Made by a program: the position numbers and the translations under genes | The notes under the pieces: generated by a model | Told to the model about the DNA's origin: nothing | The model's input: the letters and a program-made list of their open reading frames with translations, nothing else | Databases searched by the model: none | Shown: in pieces, positions 9,046 through 17,646 of the stretch | Layout of the letters: each line of letters begins with the position of its first letter | Numbering within the stretch: the stretch's first letter is position 1 | Origin: UBA1351 sp964563505 | GTDB taxonomy: Bacteria > Bacillota > Clostridia > Lachnospirales > Vallitaleaceae | Assembly (NCBI GenBank): GCA_964563505.1 | Contig: CAZLXW010000016.1 | Location: 1 to 62,176 of the forward strand | DNA length: 62,176 nt | Reading direction: 5' to 3'

Positions 9046-9113
9046 AGATACAAAGGTAAAATAGATTAGGTTAATAAAATAACACGTATTTTAGAACGTG
9101 AGGAGGATATAAA

Positions 9114-10301
9114 TTGTTGGAAATTAAAGCAAATGAAACAAATACAGCAGCAAAGATTATAGTCGTAGGTATAGGTGGTGGAGGTAATAACGCTGTCAAT
9201 CGCATGATTGAAGGAAATTTAGAAGGTGTGGATTTTGTAGCCATTAATACTGATTCACAAGCATTACAGGCTTCAAAAGCACCGATAAAAATCCAAATCG
9301 GTGAAAAGCTGACTCGAGGATTAGGAGCAGGTGCAAAACCAGAGATTGGACTTAAGGCAGCAGAAGAGAGCCGTGATGAGTTGGCAGACATGATAAAAGA
9401 TGCAGATATGGTTTTTATAACGGCCGGAATGGGTGGTGGAACCGGTACTGGTGCGGCACCAGTTGTAGCATCGATAGCTAGAGATTTAGATATTTTAACC
9501 GTTGGTGTTGTGACAAAGCCTTTTATTTTTGAAGGCAAGGCACGAATGGCAAATGCAATGATGGGAATTGATGAGCTTAAACGATTTGTAGATACACTTA
9601 TTGTTATTCCCAATCAAAAACTTCTCAGTGTTATTGATCGTCGAACAACAATGCGGGATGCCTTTAAGAAAGCTGATGAAGTATTACAGCAAGGTGTTCA
9701 GGGGATTTCTGATCTTATATATACGCCGGGAATTATCAATTTGGATTTTGCTGACGTTGCAACGGTTATGAGTAATAAAGGTGTTGCTCATATTGGTGTG
9801 GGTCATGCACATGGAGAAAATAAAGCAGAAGATGCAGCAAAACTAGCGATTTCAAGTCCTCTTCTTGAAACGACAATGGCTGGTGCGCGTCATATGCTCA
9901 TTAATATTAGTGGTGATTCAAACATGTCTATGTTTGACGCAAATGACGCCATTCAACTCATTCAAGAAGCTGCAGGTAATAATGCAAATGTTATTTATGG
10001 TCAAAGTATCGATGATACACTAGAAGATCAAATCATTGTTACCGTTATTGCAACAGGATTTGAAGAAATAGATGAGGTGCCTACCGCACAGACGGAAAAT
10101 AATCAAAAAAACGTTGGATCTGAAAAAGCAAAAGAAGCAACAATAGAAGAAAAACAGACAGAAATAGAAAAAAGTGAAGATGTAGATGCGGTGAATACAA
10201 AAGAATCTGATGAAAAGGTACAACCGTCAAAACCTACTGTAACGAATTCATATGATCGAATTGAAATACCTGAGTTCCTGCAAAAACGTAAAAAGCTCTA
10301 G
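9114..10301 (+). CDS. ftsZ: Cell division GTPase FtsZ
   Basis: FtsZ polymerises with GTP into the cytokinetic ring at midcell. The 395-residue protein has GIGGGGNNAVNRM (nucleotide binding), the tubulin signature GMGGGTGTG at residues 105-113, and NLDFADV of the T7 loop. An acidic, low-complexity linker (about 320-380) leads to the conserved C-terminal peptide IEIPEFLQKRKKL, which binds FtsA/SepF-type partners. The start is probably TTG 9114, seven bases after AGGAGG; TTG 9117 is equally possible. No ftsA precedes it. Confidence 0.97.
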   Translation: MLEIKANETNTAAKIIVVGIGGGGNNAVNRMIEGNLEGVDFVAINTDSQALQASKAPIKIQIGEKLTRGLGAGAKPEIGLKAAEESRDELADMIKDADMVFITAGMGGGTGTGAAPVVASIARDLDILTVGVVTKPFIFEGKARMANAMMGIDELKRFVDTLIVIPNQKLLSVIDRRTTMRDAFKKADEVLQQGVQGISDLIYTPGIINLDFADVATVMSNKGVAHIGVGHAHGENKAEDAAKLAISSPLLETTMAGARHMLINISGDSNMSMFDANDAIQLIQEAAGNNANVIYGQSIDDTLEDQIIVTVIATGFEEIDEVPTAQTENNQKNVGSEKAKEATIEEKQTEIEKSEDVDAVNTKESDEKVQPSKPTVTNSYDRIEIPEFLQKRKKL

Positions 10302-10310
10302 GAGGTATTT

Positions 10311-10766
10311 ATGAGATGTCCATATTGCAATAGTGATGCAATACGTGTAATTGATTCAAGACCGTCTGAAGAACAAAATGCCATACGACGCCGTCGACAT
10401 TGCGAGGAATGCGATCGAAGGTTTACTACGTACGAAACCATTGAAAGTGCTCCACTAATTGTTATAAAAAAGGATCGATCCCGTGAACCATATTCTAGGG
10501 ATAAAATATTATCTGGATTAATCCGGTCATGTCATAAGCGACCTATTTCTATGTCGCAAATTGATGCGATTATTGATACGATTGAGAATAATTTATATAA
10601 TACAATGAAAAAGGAAGTCGATAGTGCCTATATCGGCGAACTCGTAATGGAACAACTTAAGCAATTAGATCAAGTCGCATATGTACGATTTGCCTCGATT
10701 TACCGAGAATTTAAAGATATTAATACATTTATGGACGAACTAAATAAGATGATTACTGAAGAATAA
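10311..10766 (+). CDS. nrdR: Transcriptional repressor NrdR
   Basis: NrdR represses ribonucleotide reductase genes by sensing ATP/dATP. The 151-residue protein has an N-terminal zinc ribbon (C3, C6, C31, C34) with the family stretch VIDSRPSEEQNAIRRRR, and an ATP-cone domain from about residue 48 (PLIVIKKDRSREPYSRDKIL). It lies 9 bases after ftsZ with AGGAGG and is likely cotranscribed. In many spore formers sporulation genes sit between ftsZ and nrdR; none is present here. Confidence 0.97.
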   Translation: MRCPYCNSDAIRVIDSRPSEEQNAIRRRRHCEECDRRFTTYETIESAPLIVIKKDRSREPYSRDKILSGLIRSCHKRPISMSQIDAIIDTIENNLYNTMKKEVDSAYIGELVMEQLKQLDQVAYVRFASIYREFKDINTFMDELNKMITEE

Positions 10767-10774
10767 TCGTTCGT

Positions 10775-10810
10775 ATAAAAGATATATATTTTCCAATATA
10801 TATCTTTTAT
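10775..10810 (+). terminator. Probable terminator after nrdR
   Basis: A perfect 16-bp inverted repeat (10775-10790 and 10795-10810) with a TTCC loop follows nrdR. The stem is very AT-rich and its T run lies within the right arm, so termination strength is uncertain. Confidence 0.55.
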
Positions 10811-10848
10811 TATATAAAAAAGAAAACATTAAATATAAAACTTATATG

Positions 10849-10913
10849 TTTAGTAGGAAAAAAGTATTGACAAAGAGGCATTTACTTGGTACTATGATTT
10901 AAATCCTACTAAA
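10849..10913 (+). promoter_or_regulatory. Promoter of the Rrf2-metY-cysK unit flanked by an inverted-repeat operator
   Basis: TTGACA (10867-10872), 17 bp, TACTAT (10890-10895) is a near-consensus promoter. TTTAGTAGGA (10849-10858) sits just upstream of the -35 and its exact reverse complement TCCTACTAAA (10904-10913) just downstream of the -10, near the transcription start. The arms are 55 bp centre to centre. This looks like a two-site operator for the Rrf2-family regulator encoded next; binding by that protein is inference. Confidence 0.65.
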
Positions 10914-10941
10914 TCACTAATTTATGAAAGTGGTGTTTAGG

Positions 10942-11352
10942 GTGAAACTAACGTCAAAAGGAAATTATGCAATTGCAGCATTATTAGATTTGGCACTGCA
11001 CGATGTGGGTCAATGTATTCCACTAAAGGATATATCTAGACGGATTAATATTTCAGAAAATTATTTGCGACAGCTTTTTATGCTTTTAACACGACAAGGA
11101 CTTATTGGAAGTTCAAGAGGATTAGGTGGAGGCTATTTTCTGGAAACAAATCCATGCGATATTCGCTTGATTGATATTATTGAAGCTGTAGAAGGTGACA
11201 TTTGCATTGTCCCCTGTATTGACTCCAATAATTGCCAAGTGGGGCAAGATGAGAAGGAATGCGTTGCCAAAACATTATGGGAATTATTAAATGCTGCAAT
11301 AAGAGAGCAATTAAAGGATATGACGTTACAAGAACTTGTTGATGAGTATTGA
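10942..11352 (+). CDS. Rrf2-family transcriptional regulator (IscR/CymR-like)
   Basis: Rrf2 proteins are winged-helix repressors that sense Fe-S status or sulfur supply. From GTG 10942 the 136-residue product begins MKLTSKGNYAIAALLDLAL, matching the family start; ATG 10924 would add six residues. The recognition helix region is NISENYLRQLFMLL and the wing GLIGSSRGLGGGYFL. Four cysteines in CIVPC, NNC and KEC (about residues 87-110) resemble the IscR cluster-binding loop, so an Fe-S ligand is possible. CymR of Bacillus, which works with CysK, is the functional alternative. Cotranscription with metY and cysK suggests control of cysteine/methionine sulfur assimilation. Confidence 0.88.
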   Translation: MKLTSKGNYAIAALLDLALHDVGQCIPLKDISRRINISENYLRQLFMLLTRQGLIGSSRGLGGGYFLETNPCDIRLIDIIEAVEGDICIVPCIDSNNCQVGQDEKECVAKTLWELLNAAIREQLKDMTLQELVDEY

Positions 11353-11372
11353 GGTACATAGGAGGATGCAAT

Positions 11373-12650
11373 ATGGAAAAAAAATACAAATTTGATACGC
11401 TACAATTACATGGAGGGCAAGAACCTGACCCAACAACCGGATCACGTGCTGTTCCAATTTATCAAACAACTTCATTTAATTTTCGTGATTTTGAACATGG
11501 TGAAAATCTTTTTGCCTTAAAGGAACCGGGTAATATATATACACGAATAATGAACCCTACAACGGCTGTATTCGAAGAACGTATGACCTTACTAGAAGGT
11601 GGAGTCGGAGCATTGGCCGTTGCTTCGGGCTCAGCAGCAATTACATATTCTATCTTGAATATTACGGGTGTGGGTGATGAAATTGTTGCGGCAAATACCC
11701 TCTATGGCGGAACATATAACCTATTTGCAAATACTTTGCCTCAGTATGGAATAAAAACAACTTTTGTTGAACCAGATTCTGCACAAAATTTTTCGAATGC
11801 TATAACAGATAAAACAAAGGCGATTTTTATTGAATCTATTGGTAACCCAAGAGCCAATATCATTGATATTGAACAAGTCGCTAAAATAGCTCATGACCAT
11901 CAGATTCCTTTAATTGTCGACAATACATTTGGAACGCCATACCTGATCCGTCCCTTTGAATTTGGAGCAGATATTGTTGTTCATTCAGCAACCAAGTATA
12001 TAGGCGGACATGGAACATCAATTGGTGGTGTTGTTATTGATTCCGGAAAGTTTGATTGGGCGGCAACAGATAAGTTTCCTAAGTTTACTGAACCAGATCC
12101 AAGTTATCATGGTATTGTCTATTCAAAAGATATAGGAGCCCTAGCATATATCATAAAAATGCGTGTAAGCTTGTTACGTGACACGGGAGCAGCCTTAAGT
12201 CCATTTAATGCCTTTCTGTTTTTACAAGGACTAGAGACCTTATCATTACGTGTTCAAAGACATGTTGATAATGCACAAAAAATAGCCGAATTTTTAGAAA
12301 ATCATCCAAAGGTAAAATGGGTAAATTATCCAGGATTAAAATCAAGTCCATATTATGAACTAAAAGAAAAATATCTTCCAAAAGGCGCAGGTGCTATTTT
12401 TACTTTCGGCATTGAAGGTGGATATGAGGCAGCAAAGAGTTTTATAAATCGGCTCGAATTATTTAGTCTCTTAGCAAATGTTGCGGATGCAAAATCCTTA
12501 GTTATCCATCCTGCATCAACGACCCATCAACAATTATCTGATGAGGCAAAGCAAGCTGCTGGTGTAACACAAGATCTTATTCGATTGTCGGTTGGCATAG
12601 AAGACGTCGAAGACTTAATTCACGATTTAACACAAGCATTAGAAAGTTGA
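11373..12650 (+). CDS. metY: O-acetylhomoserine sulfhydrylase
   Basis: MetY is a PLP enzyme of the Cys/Met metabolism family that makes homocysteine from O-acetylhomoserine and sulfide. The 425-residue product has the N-terminal block FDTLQLHGGQEPD, YTRIMNPT, VVHSATKYIGGHG with the PLP lysine at residue 208, and VIHPASTTHQQL. The large C-terminal half and overall length fit O-acetylhomoserine sulfhydrylase better than cystathionine gamma-synthase. ATG 11373 follows AGGAGG by seven bases; an upstream in-frame ATG at 11349 overlaps the regulator gene and is unlikely. Confidence 0.92.
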   Translation: MEKKYKFDTLQLHGGQEPDPTTGSRAVPIYQTTSFNFRDFEHGENLFALKEPGNIYTRIMNPTTAVFEERMTLLEGGVGALAVASGSAAITYSILNITGVGDEIVAANTLYGGTYNLFANTLPQYGIKTTFVEPDSAQNFSNAITDKTKAIFIESIGNPRANIIDIEQVAKIAHDHQIPLIVDNTFGTPYLIRPFEFGADIVVHSATKYIGGHGTSIGGVVIDSGKFDWAATDKFPKFTEPDPSYHGIVYSKDIGALAYIIKMRVSLLRDTGAALSPFNAFLFLQGLETLSLRVQRHVDNAQKIAEFLENHPKVKWVNYPGLKSSPYYELKEKYLPKGAGAIFTFGIEGGYEAAKSFINRLELFSLLANVADAKSLVIHPASTTHQQLSDEAKQAAGVTQDLIRLSVGIEDVEDLIHDLTQALES

Positions 12651-12658
12651 GGTGAACT

Positions 12659-13585
12659 ATGAGTGTCTATAATCATATGACAGAGTTAATTGGAAAAACC
12701 CCCATGCTTCGTTTAGAACGTATAGGTAAAGCGCATGGTGTATTGGGAAATGTAATTGGAAAGCTTGAATTTTCTAATCCGGGAGGAAGTGTCAAAGATC
12801 GTATTGCGCTTAATATGATTGAAAAAGCAGAAAAAGAAGGAAACTTAGATGCTGACACCATCATTATTGAACCAACCAGTGGGAATACAGGTATTGGATT
12901 AGCTTCGATTGCAGCTGCAAGAGGATATAAAATTATACTTACCATGCCGGAATCAATGAGTATTGAACGTCGACGATTGCTAGGAAGCTTTGGTGCAGAA
13001 ATTGTTTTAACAGAAAGCGCCAAAGGAATGCGAGGTGCGATTGACAAAGCGAATGAATTGGCGAAAAACTACAAAAAGGTATTTATACCAAGTCAATTTG
13101 ATAATCCGGCAAATCCTGAGATGCATAAAAAAACAACGGCTATTGAAATTATACAGGATATGGATAAAAAGGTAGATGCTTTCGTAGCGGGAGTTGGTAC
13201 CGGCGGAACAATAACAGGTGTCGGAAATGTGTTAAAGTCGGAAGTTCCGGATGCCTATATTGTAGCAGTTGAACCCAGTGATTCAGCAGTTCTTTCCGGT
13301 GGCAATCCGGGACCGCATAAAATTCAAGGAATTGGCGCAGGATTTATTCCAAAAGTAATGGATGTAAATATTCTTGATGAGATTATTCAAGTGAGCAATG
13401 AAGATGCCGTTGAAACGGCAAGGGAAATAGCACGTGTTGAAGGAATACTTGTTGGAATATCTGCTGGAGCGAATGTATATGCAGCGATTCAATTGGCAAA
13501 ACGTGAAGAGTTTAGAGACAAAAATATTGTCACAATTATTTGTGACACAGGTGAGAGGTACTTGTCAACAGGGTTATTTGACTAA
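12659..13585 (+). CDS. cysK: Cysteine synthase A (O-acetylserine thiol-lyase)
   Basis: CysK condenses O-acetylserine with sulfide to give cysteine, using PLP. The 308-residue protein has NPGGSVKDR with the PLP lysine at residue 46, the substrate loop PTSGNTGIG, the phosphate-binding GTGGTITG, and the C-terminal TIICDTGERYLST. It follows metY by 8 bases and ends in a strong terminator, so the regulator, metY and cysK form one unit for sulfide assimilation. Confidence 0.95.
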   Translation: MSVYNHMTELIGKTPMLRLERIGKAHGVLGNVIGKLEFSNPGGSVKDRIALNMIEKAEKEGNLDADTIIIEPTSGNTGIGLASIAAARGYKIILTMPESMSIERRRLLGSFGAEIVLTESAKGMRGAIDKANELAKNYKKVFIPSQFDNPANPEMHKKTTAIEIIQDMDKKVDAFVAGVGTGGTITGVGNVLKSEVPDAYIVAVEPSDSAVLSGGNPGPHKIQGIGAGFIPKVMDVNILDEIIQVSNEDAVETAREIARVEGILVGISAGANVYAAIQLAKREEFRDKNIVTIICDTGERYLSTGLFD

Positions 13586-13600
13586 ATATCCTTATTATAC

Positions 13601-13636
13601 AAAATGTGCATCGAAATTTGATGCACATTTTTTTTT
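13601..13636 (+). terminator. Intrinsic terminator after cysK
   Basis: A perfect 12-bp stem (13601-13612 with 13620-13631) and 7-nt loop run into a T stretch ending at 13636. Confidence 0.92.
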
Positions 13637-13659
13637 GCAATGCTAGTGAGAAAGTTCGA

Positions 13660-13688
13660 TTGTGGATTTCAATATGTGTATGTATAAT
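13660..13688 (+). promoter_or_regulatory. Sigma-A type promoter of comM
   Basis: TTGTGG (13660-13665) is 17 bp from TATAAT (13683-13688). The predicted start lies near 13695, just ahead of the AGGAGG used by ATG 13707, giving a very short leader. Confidence 0.6.
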
Positions 13689-13706
13689 CAGCTTAGGAGG
13701 TCATCT

Positions 13707-15227
13707 ATGTATTGTAAAATTATTTGTGGAACACTATTAGGAATACAAGGGATATTAATTGATGTTGAAGTCGATATTTCAGAAGGGTTTCCTAAGTTAG
13801 ATATTGTAGGTATGCCGGGGAGTATCATCAAGGAAGCGAAGGAACGGGTAAGAACAGGGATTAAAAATTCAGGATATACATTTCCCTATAAACGTATAAC
13901 AATCAATCTAGCGCCTGCCCATATTCGCAAAGAAGGGGTAGGATTTGACTTGGCTATTGCAATCGGCATTTTGTCTTGTGAGCGTGTTATATCAATAGAT
14001 AACTTAAAGGATACAATCGTATTGGGTGAGTTGGCTCTTGATGGTCATATTCGTCCCATAAAAGGTATAGTATCATTATTAGATGAAGCGCAAAAACAAG
14101 GCATGCAGCGATGTATAATACCGAAAGAAAATCTGAATGAAGCGCGATTAATCAAAGATTTAGATATTATTGGAGTTAAAGACTTACGCGAGGTGGTTCA
14201 ATATATTAATTCTGAATATCATGGCTATGATTATGGATTTAACAAAGATCAGTATCATGCCATGAAGAGCGCCGAGATTGTTTTGGAGGATTTTTCTCAA
14301 GTGATTGGTCAGACACATGCAAAGCGTGGCTTAGAAATTGCAGTGAGTGGTATGCATCATGCCATGTTAAAGGGGCCACCGGGTATTGGAAAAACAATGT
14401 TGGCCAAACGTGTTAAAACGATTTTGCCGCCTTTATCCGATGATGAGATTATTGATTTAACTAAAATTTATTCGGCTGCTGAAAAATTATTGAATACGAA
14501 TCGCATTATTACGGAGCGTCCGTTTAGAGACCCTCACCACTCAATTACACGTGCAAGTTTTATTGGCGGAGGTTCTTTGGCTAAACCGGGAGAGATTAGT
14601 ATGTCGCATAAAGGCGTTTTAATGTTAGACGAATTTCCGGAATTCCGTAAAGATGTTATTGAATCGTTACGAGAACCTCTAGAGCAAGGTTATATTCTTT
14701 TGTCTAGAAATCATCATGTTTTTTCCTTTCCGGCGGATTTTATCTTAATCGCTGCTATGAATCCATGTCCCTGTGGTTACTTTCCAAATTCAGAAAAATG
14801 TCAATGTTTACCGTCTCAAATTGAGAAATATCATAACAAAATAAGCGGTGCTATCCTCGATCGTATTGATTTACATGTCGAAATGATGCCCATAGATTAT
14901 AAACAGCTAAAAGAACACCAGAGTGGTGAATGTTCACAAGATATATTATTGCGCGTTGAACAGGCACACGGTGTTCAAAAAAAGCGTTATATTAATGAGG
15001 CGTTTTCTTATAATGCCAATATTCCCGTTGAAAAGATTCAACACTATTGTCAACTTACAGCAAAAGCGGATACCTTGCTCAAAAGAGTCTATCTTCAATT
15101 TAATCTCAGCTCTCGTTGTTATCACCGATTACTAAAAGTTGCGAGAACAATTGCAGACATGGCAAATAGTAGTGTTATCCATGAAAACCATGTGGCAGAA
15201 GCTATTTTGTTTAAGCAAGATGCTTGA
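13707..15227 (+). CDS. comM: YifB/ComM-family Mg chelatase-like AAA+ ATPase
   Basis: ComM-type proteins are hexameric AAA+ helicases; in Vibrio ComM promotes branch migration during natural transformation. The 506-residue protein has the N-terminal Lon-protease-like (S5 fold) domain (DVEVDISEGFPKLDIVGMPG), Walker A GPPGIGKT, Walker B VLMLDEFPEF and the zinc-like cluster NPCPCGYFPNSEKCQC. AGGAGG precedes ATG 13707; the in-frame ATG at 13662 overlaps the promoter. Nearby dprA suggests a shared role in DNA uptake or recombination. Confidence 0.92.
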   Translation: MYCKIICGTLLGIQGILIDVEVDISEGFPKLDIVGMPGSIIKEAKERVRTGIKNSGYTFPYKRITINLAPAHIRKEGVGFDLAIAIGILSCERVISIDNLKDTIVLGELALDGHIRPIKGIVSLLDEAQKQGMQRCIIPKENLNEARLIKDLDIIGVKDLREVVQYINSEYHGYDYGFNKDQYHAMKSAEIVLEDFSQVIGQTHAKRGLEIAVSGMHHAMLKGPPGIGKTMLAKRVKTILPPLSDDEIIDLTKIYSAAEKLLNTNRIITERPFRDPHHSITRASFIGGGSLAKPGEISMSHKGVLMLDEFPEFRKDVIESLREPLEQGYILLSRNHHVFSFPADFILIAAMNPCPCGYFPNSEKCQCLPSQIEKYHNKISGAILDRIDLHVEMMPIDYKQLKEHQSGECSQDILLRVEQAHGVQKKRYINEAFSYNANIPVEKIQHYCQLTAKADTLLKRVYLQFNLSSRCYHRLLKVARTIADMANSSVIHENHVAEAILFKQDA

Positions 15228-15252
15228 TAATTCTATTCATAATCGTTATAAT
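15224..15252 (+). promoter_or_regulatory. Sigma-A type promoter of the alr-like/femX unit
   Basis: TTGATA (15224-15229, overlapping the comM stop) and TATAAT (15247-15252) are 17 bp apart. It would drive the alanine-racemase-like gene, femX and probably dprA-topA. Confidence 0.75.
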
Positions 15253-15270
15253 GACATAGGTGAGTAATGA

Positions 15271-16425
15271 ATGAATGGAGGAACGGGATTGAATCCAATT
15301 ATCGAAGTCGATCAAAATAAACTTTCTGAGAATTTAGCAACAATTCAAGGGATTACAAGAGATAATATAAAAATAATGGCCATAATCAAAAGCAATGCAT
15401 ACGGGCATGGTATTTTAGAGATTGCGAAAGCACTATCATTTCAGGTTGACTGTTTTGGAGTTGGTTTTTTTAATGAAGCGCTCGCATTGAGAGAACAAGG
15501 GATTATACAAGAAATATTAGTTTTAGGTCCTTCCTATGATTTTGCACTAGCTATTGAAAATAAGATTACAATTACAGTAGAAAGCATTGATCAAGGTGCT
15601 CGATTGTTTGATTTTGTGGAAAAAAATTTAATGAATACAAGTAAGAAAATAAGTATTCATATAAAAGTTGATACGGGATTTGGACGATTTGGATTTTTCG
15701 AAAAAGACTTAAAACTGTTTTTAGAACAATATAAAAATTATGAAGAATATATCATGATTCGAGGTTTGTATTCACATATAGCAACGACAAAAGGTGCGGA
15801 TGATTTATATGTTCAAAAACAAAATGAACGCTTTATACAATACAAGACACTATTTAAAGATTTTGTGAATTCCAAGCATGTCATTTTTCATCTTGCAAAC
15901 TCGGAGATTGCAATCGACTATCCAAGTATGCATTATGACATGATTCGGATAGGAAATGCTTTATTCGGGCCGGTTAATTGTAAGAAAAAAATTGTTTTAA
16001 AGCGAGTTGCAACACTAAAGTTACCTGTTGTAAGCATACATGAACGCAAAAAAGGGGACTATATTGGTTATGGTCTTCGTTACCGCCTTAAAAAAGATGG
16101 TAAAATAGGTGTTATTGAAGCCGGTTTTTACGAGGGCATTGGTTTGGAAAAAAGTCCATTAGGGCAGTCGAAAAAATATCGGTTTATCTTTTATATGAAG
16201 AGCTTTGTGAAAGCGATGCTTCGAAAAGACTATGTCAATTATAAAAATGCTAAATTACCAATTATAGGTATGGTAAATATGCAATTTACGATGATTGATG
16301 TAAGTGATGTGATTATTGAAGTTGGTGACTTCGTCGAACTAATTAAATCACCATTATATATTAAAGAAAACGTCGAACGTCGACATATTTTGGAGGGTAA
16401 TCATGGAATTAGTAACGAATCTTGA
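15271..16425 (+). CDS. Divergent alanine racemase-like PLP enzyme
   Basis: The product (384 residues) has the fold-type III racemase layout: IIKSNAYGHG with PLP lysine K40, VDTGFGRFGF, YSHIATT, HYDMIRIGNALFG with the pyridine-binding arginine, and a C-terminal beta domain. The family's GYADG is GFYEG here, and the usual GRVxMD is GMVNMQ, so the active-site entrance contributed by the second domain differs. The catalytic-tyrosine segment appears as GYGLRYR. It may be a true alanine racemase or a racemase for another amino acid. It overlaps the downstream FemX gene by 23 bases. The start may be TTG 15289, which has GGAGG seven bases upstream, rather than ATG 15271. Confidence 0.75.
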   Translation: MNGGTGLNPIIEVDQNKLSENLATIQGITRDNIKIMAIIKSNAYGHGILEIAKALSFQVDCFGVGFFNEALALREQGIIQEILVLGPSYDFALAIENKITITVESIDQGARLFDFVEKNLMNTSKKISIHIKVDTGFGRFGFFEKDLKLFLEQYKNYEEYIMIRGLYSHIATTKGADDLYVQKQNERFIQYKTLFKDFVNSKHVIFHLANSEIAIDYPSMHYDMIRIGNALFGPVNCKKKIVLKRVATLKLPVVSIHERKKGDYIGYGLRYRLKKDGKIGVIEAGFYEGIGLEKSPLGQSKKYRFIFYMKSFVKAMLRKDYVNYKNAKLPIIGMVNMQFTMIDVSDVIIEVGDFVELIKSPLYIKENVERRHILEGNHGISNES

Positions 16426-17626
16426 TCGTCATATTTACAAAGATTGGAATGAAACACATCAATATGGACAAATTCTTCAATCCGAAGAATGGGGAATGTT
16501 TAAAAGTAAAGGTGCATGGAATTATGAGCTGATAGGGTTAAAAGACCAAGATAAGCTTGTTGGTGCATGTATGTTGTTAAAAAGAAAGCTTCCAATGCTG
16601 AATAGATATATGTATTATGCACCTCGGGGATTTGTTTTGGATTATACAAACCGAAACGTTGTCGAAGAATTTACGAAGCAAATTAGTGAATATGCAAAAG
16701 CACATAAAGCAATAATGGTGAAAATAGACCCCTGTGTTTTATATCGTGAGCACGATGCAGAAGGCCACCTTGTCGAAGATGGTTTTAATCATGCAGATAT
16801 CATACATATGCTTTGTGATTTGGGGTATCAGCATAAAGGCATTACTCTTGATTTTGATGGAATACAGCCACGATTTGTCTATCGACTGCCACTAGATCGA
16901 AGTTTAGATGCACTGATGAAAAAATTCCATCATAAAACACGTTACAATATCCGTTTGGCAGAAAAAAAAGGTGTTGAAATATATGAAGGTTCTCGTGATG
17001 AACTTGAATTATTTGAAAAAATTATGCGCGTTACCGGAGAACGGGATAGTTTTATTCCAAGATCACTTGACTATTTTCAAAGTATGTATGATGTATTGCA
17101 TCCAGCAGGTAAATTGAAGTTTTATCTGGCAAAATATAATGTAAAAAAAGCTTTGGAAATTGTGGCTAAACAGTTGGACCAAGAAGAGTCAAAAGAGAAA
17201 AAGGATGAAAAACGCATAGCTAAATTAAGTAAAGAAGAAAAAGAATTACATAGTTTGCATCAAGAGCATCCTGATGGACTTGTAGTGTCAGGAACGATTA
17301 TGTTAGTGAATGGAAAAACGGCTTGGTATCTCTATGGAGCAAGCGATAATGCATTTCGTAATATTATGCCAAACTATCTTATACAGTGGCAAATGATTCA
17401 GGATGCATATGAAATGGGTTGTACAATGTATGATTTCAGAGGTATATCAGGTGATTTGAGTCCAGATAATCCGTTGCATGGGCTTTATCGGTTCAAAAAA
17501 GGATTCACAGGTGAATTCGTTGAATATATTGGTGAGTTTGATTTAATCATTCGACCACTAAGCTACAAGTTATTTGAACATGGAGTACCATTTATTAAGA
17601 AAATCATTCGAAAGTTAAAACGCTAA
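16403..17626 (+). CDS. FemX-like peptidoglycan interpeptide-bridge aminoacyltransferase
   Basis: Fem proteins add amino acids from aminoacyl-tRNA to the stem peptide of lipid II. The 407-residue protein has two GNAT-like domains: the first with YMYYAPRGFVLDY and KFHHKTRYNIRLAEKKGVE, the second with AWYLYGASDNAFRNIMPNYLIQWQMI and YDFRGISGDL. Between them lies a lysine/glutamate-rich helical arm (about residues 245-295) typical of FemA. The ATG at 16403 follows GGAGGG inside the end of the racemase gene, so the two are translationally coupled. Which amino acid it adds cannot be read from sequence. Confidence 0.88.
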   Translation: MELVTNLDRHIYKDWNETHQYGQILQSEEWGMFKSKGAWNYELIGLKDQDKLVGACMLLKRKLPMLNRYMYYAPRGFVLDYTNRNVVEEFTKQISEYAKAHKAIMVKIDPCVLYREHDAEGHLVEDGFNHADIIHMLCDLGYQHKGITLDFDGIQPRFVYRLPLDRSLDALMKKFHHKTRYNIRLAEKKGVEIYEGSRDELELFEKIMRVTGERDSFIPRSLDYFQSMYDVLHPAGKLKFYLAKYNVKKALEIVAKQLDQEESKEKKDEKRIAKLSKEEKELHSLHQEHPDGLVVSGTIMLVNGKTAWYLYGASDNAFRNIMPNYLIQWQMIQDAYEMGCTMYDFRGISGDLSPDNPLHGLYRFKKGFTGEFVEYIGEFDLIIRPLSYKLFEHGVPFIKKIIRKLKR

Positions 17627-17646
17627 AATCGAGATAAGGGAGAGGT

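Noticed and set aside
9071..9613. 180-residue open frame on the - strand inside ftsZ
   Set aside because: It is the antisense of a strongly conserved gene; its Pro/Ala/Ser-rich composition is a shadow of the ftsZ codons.
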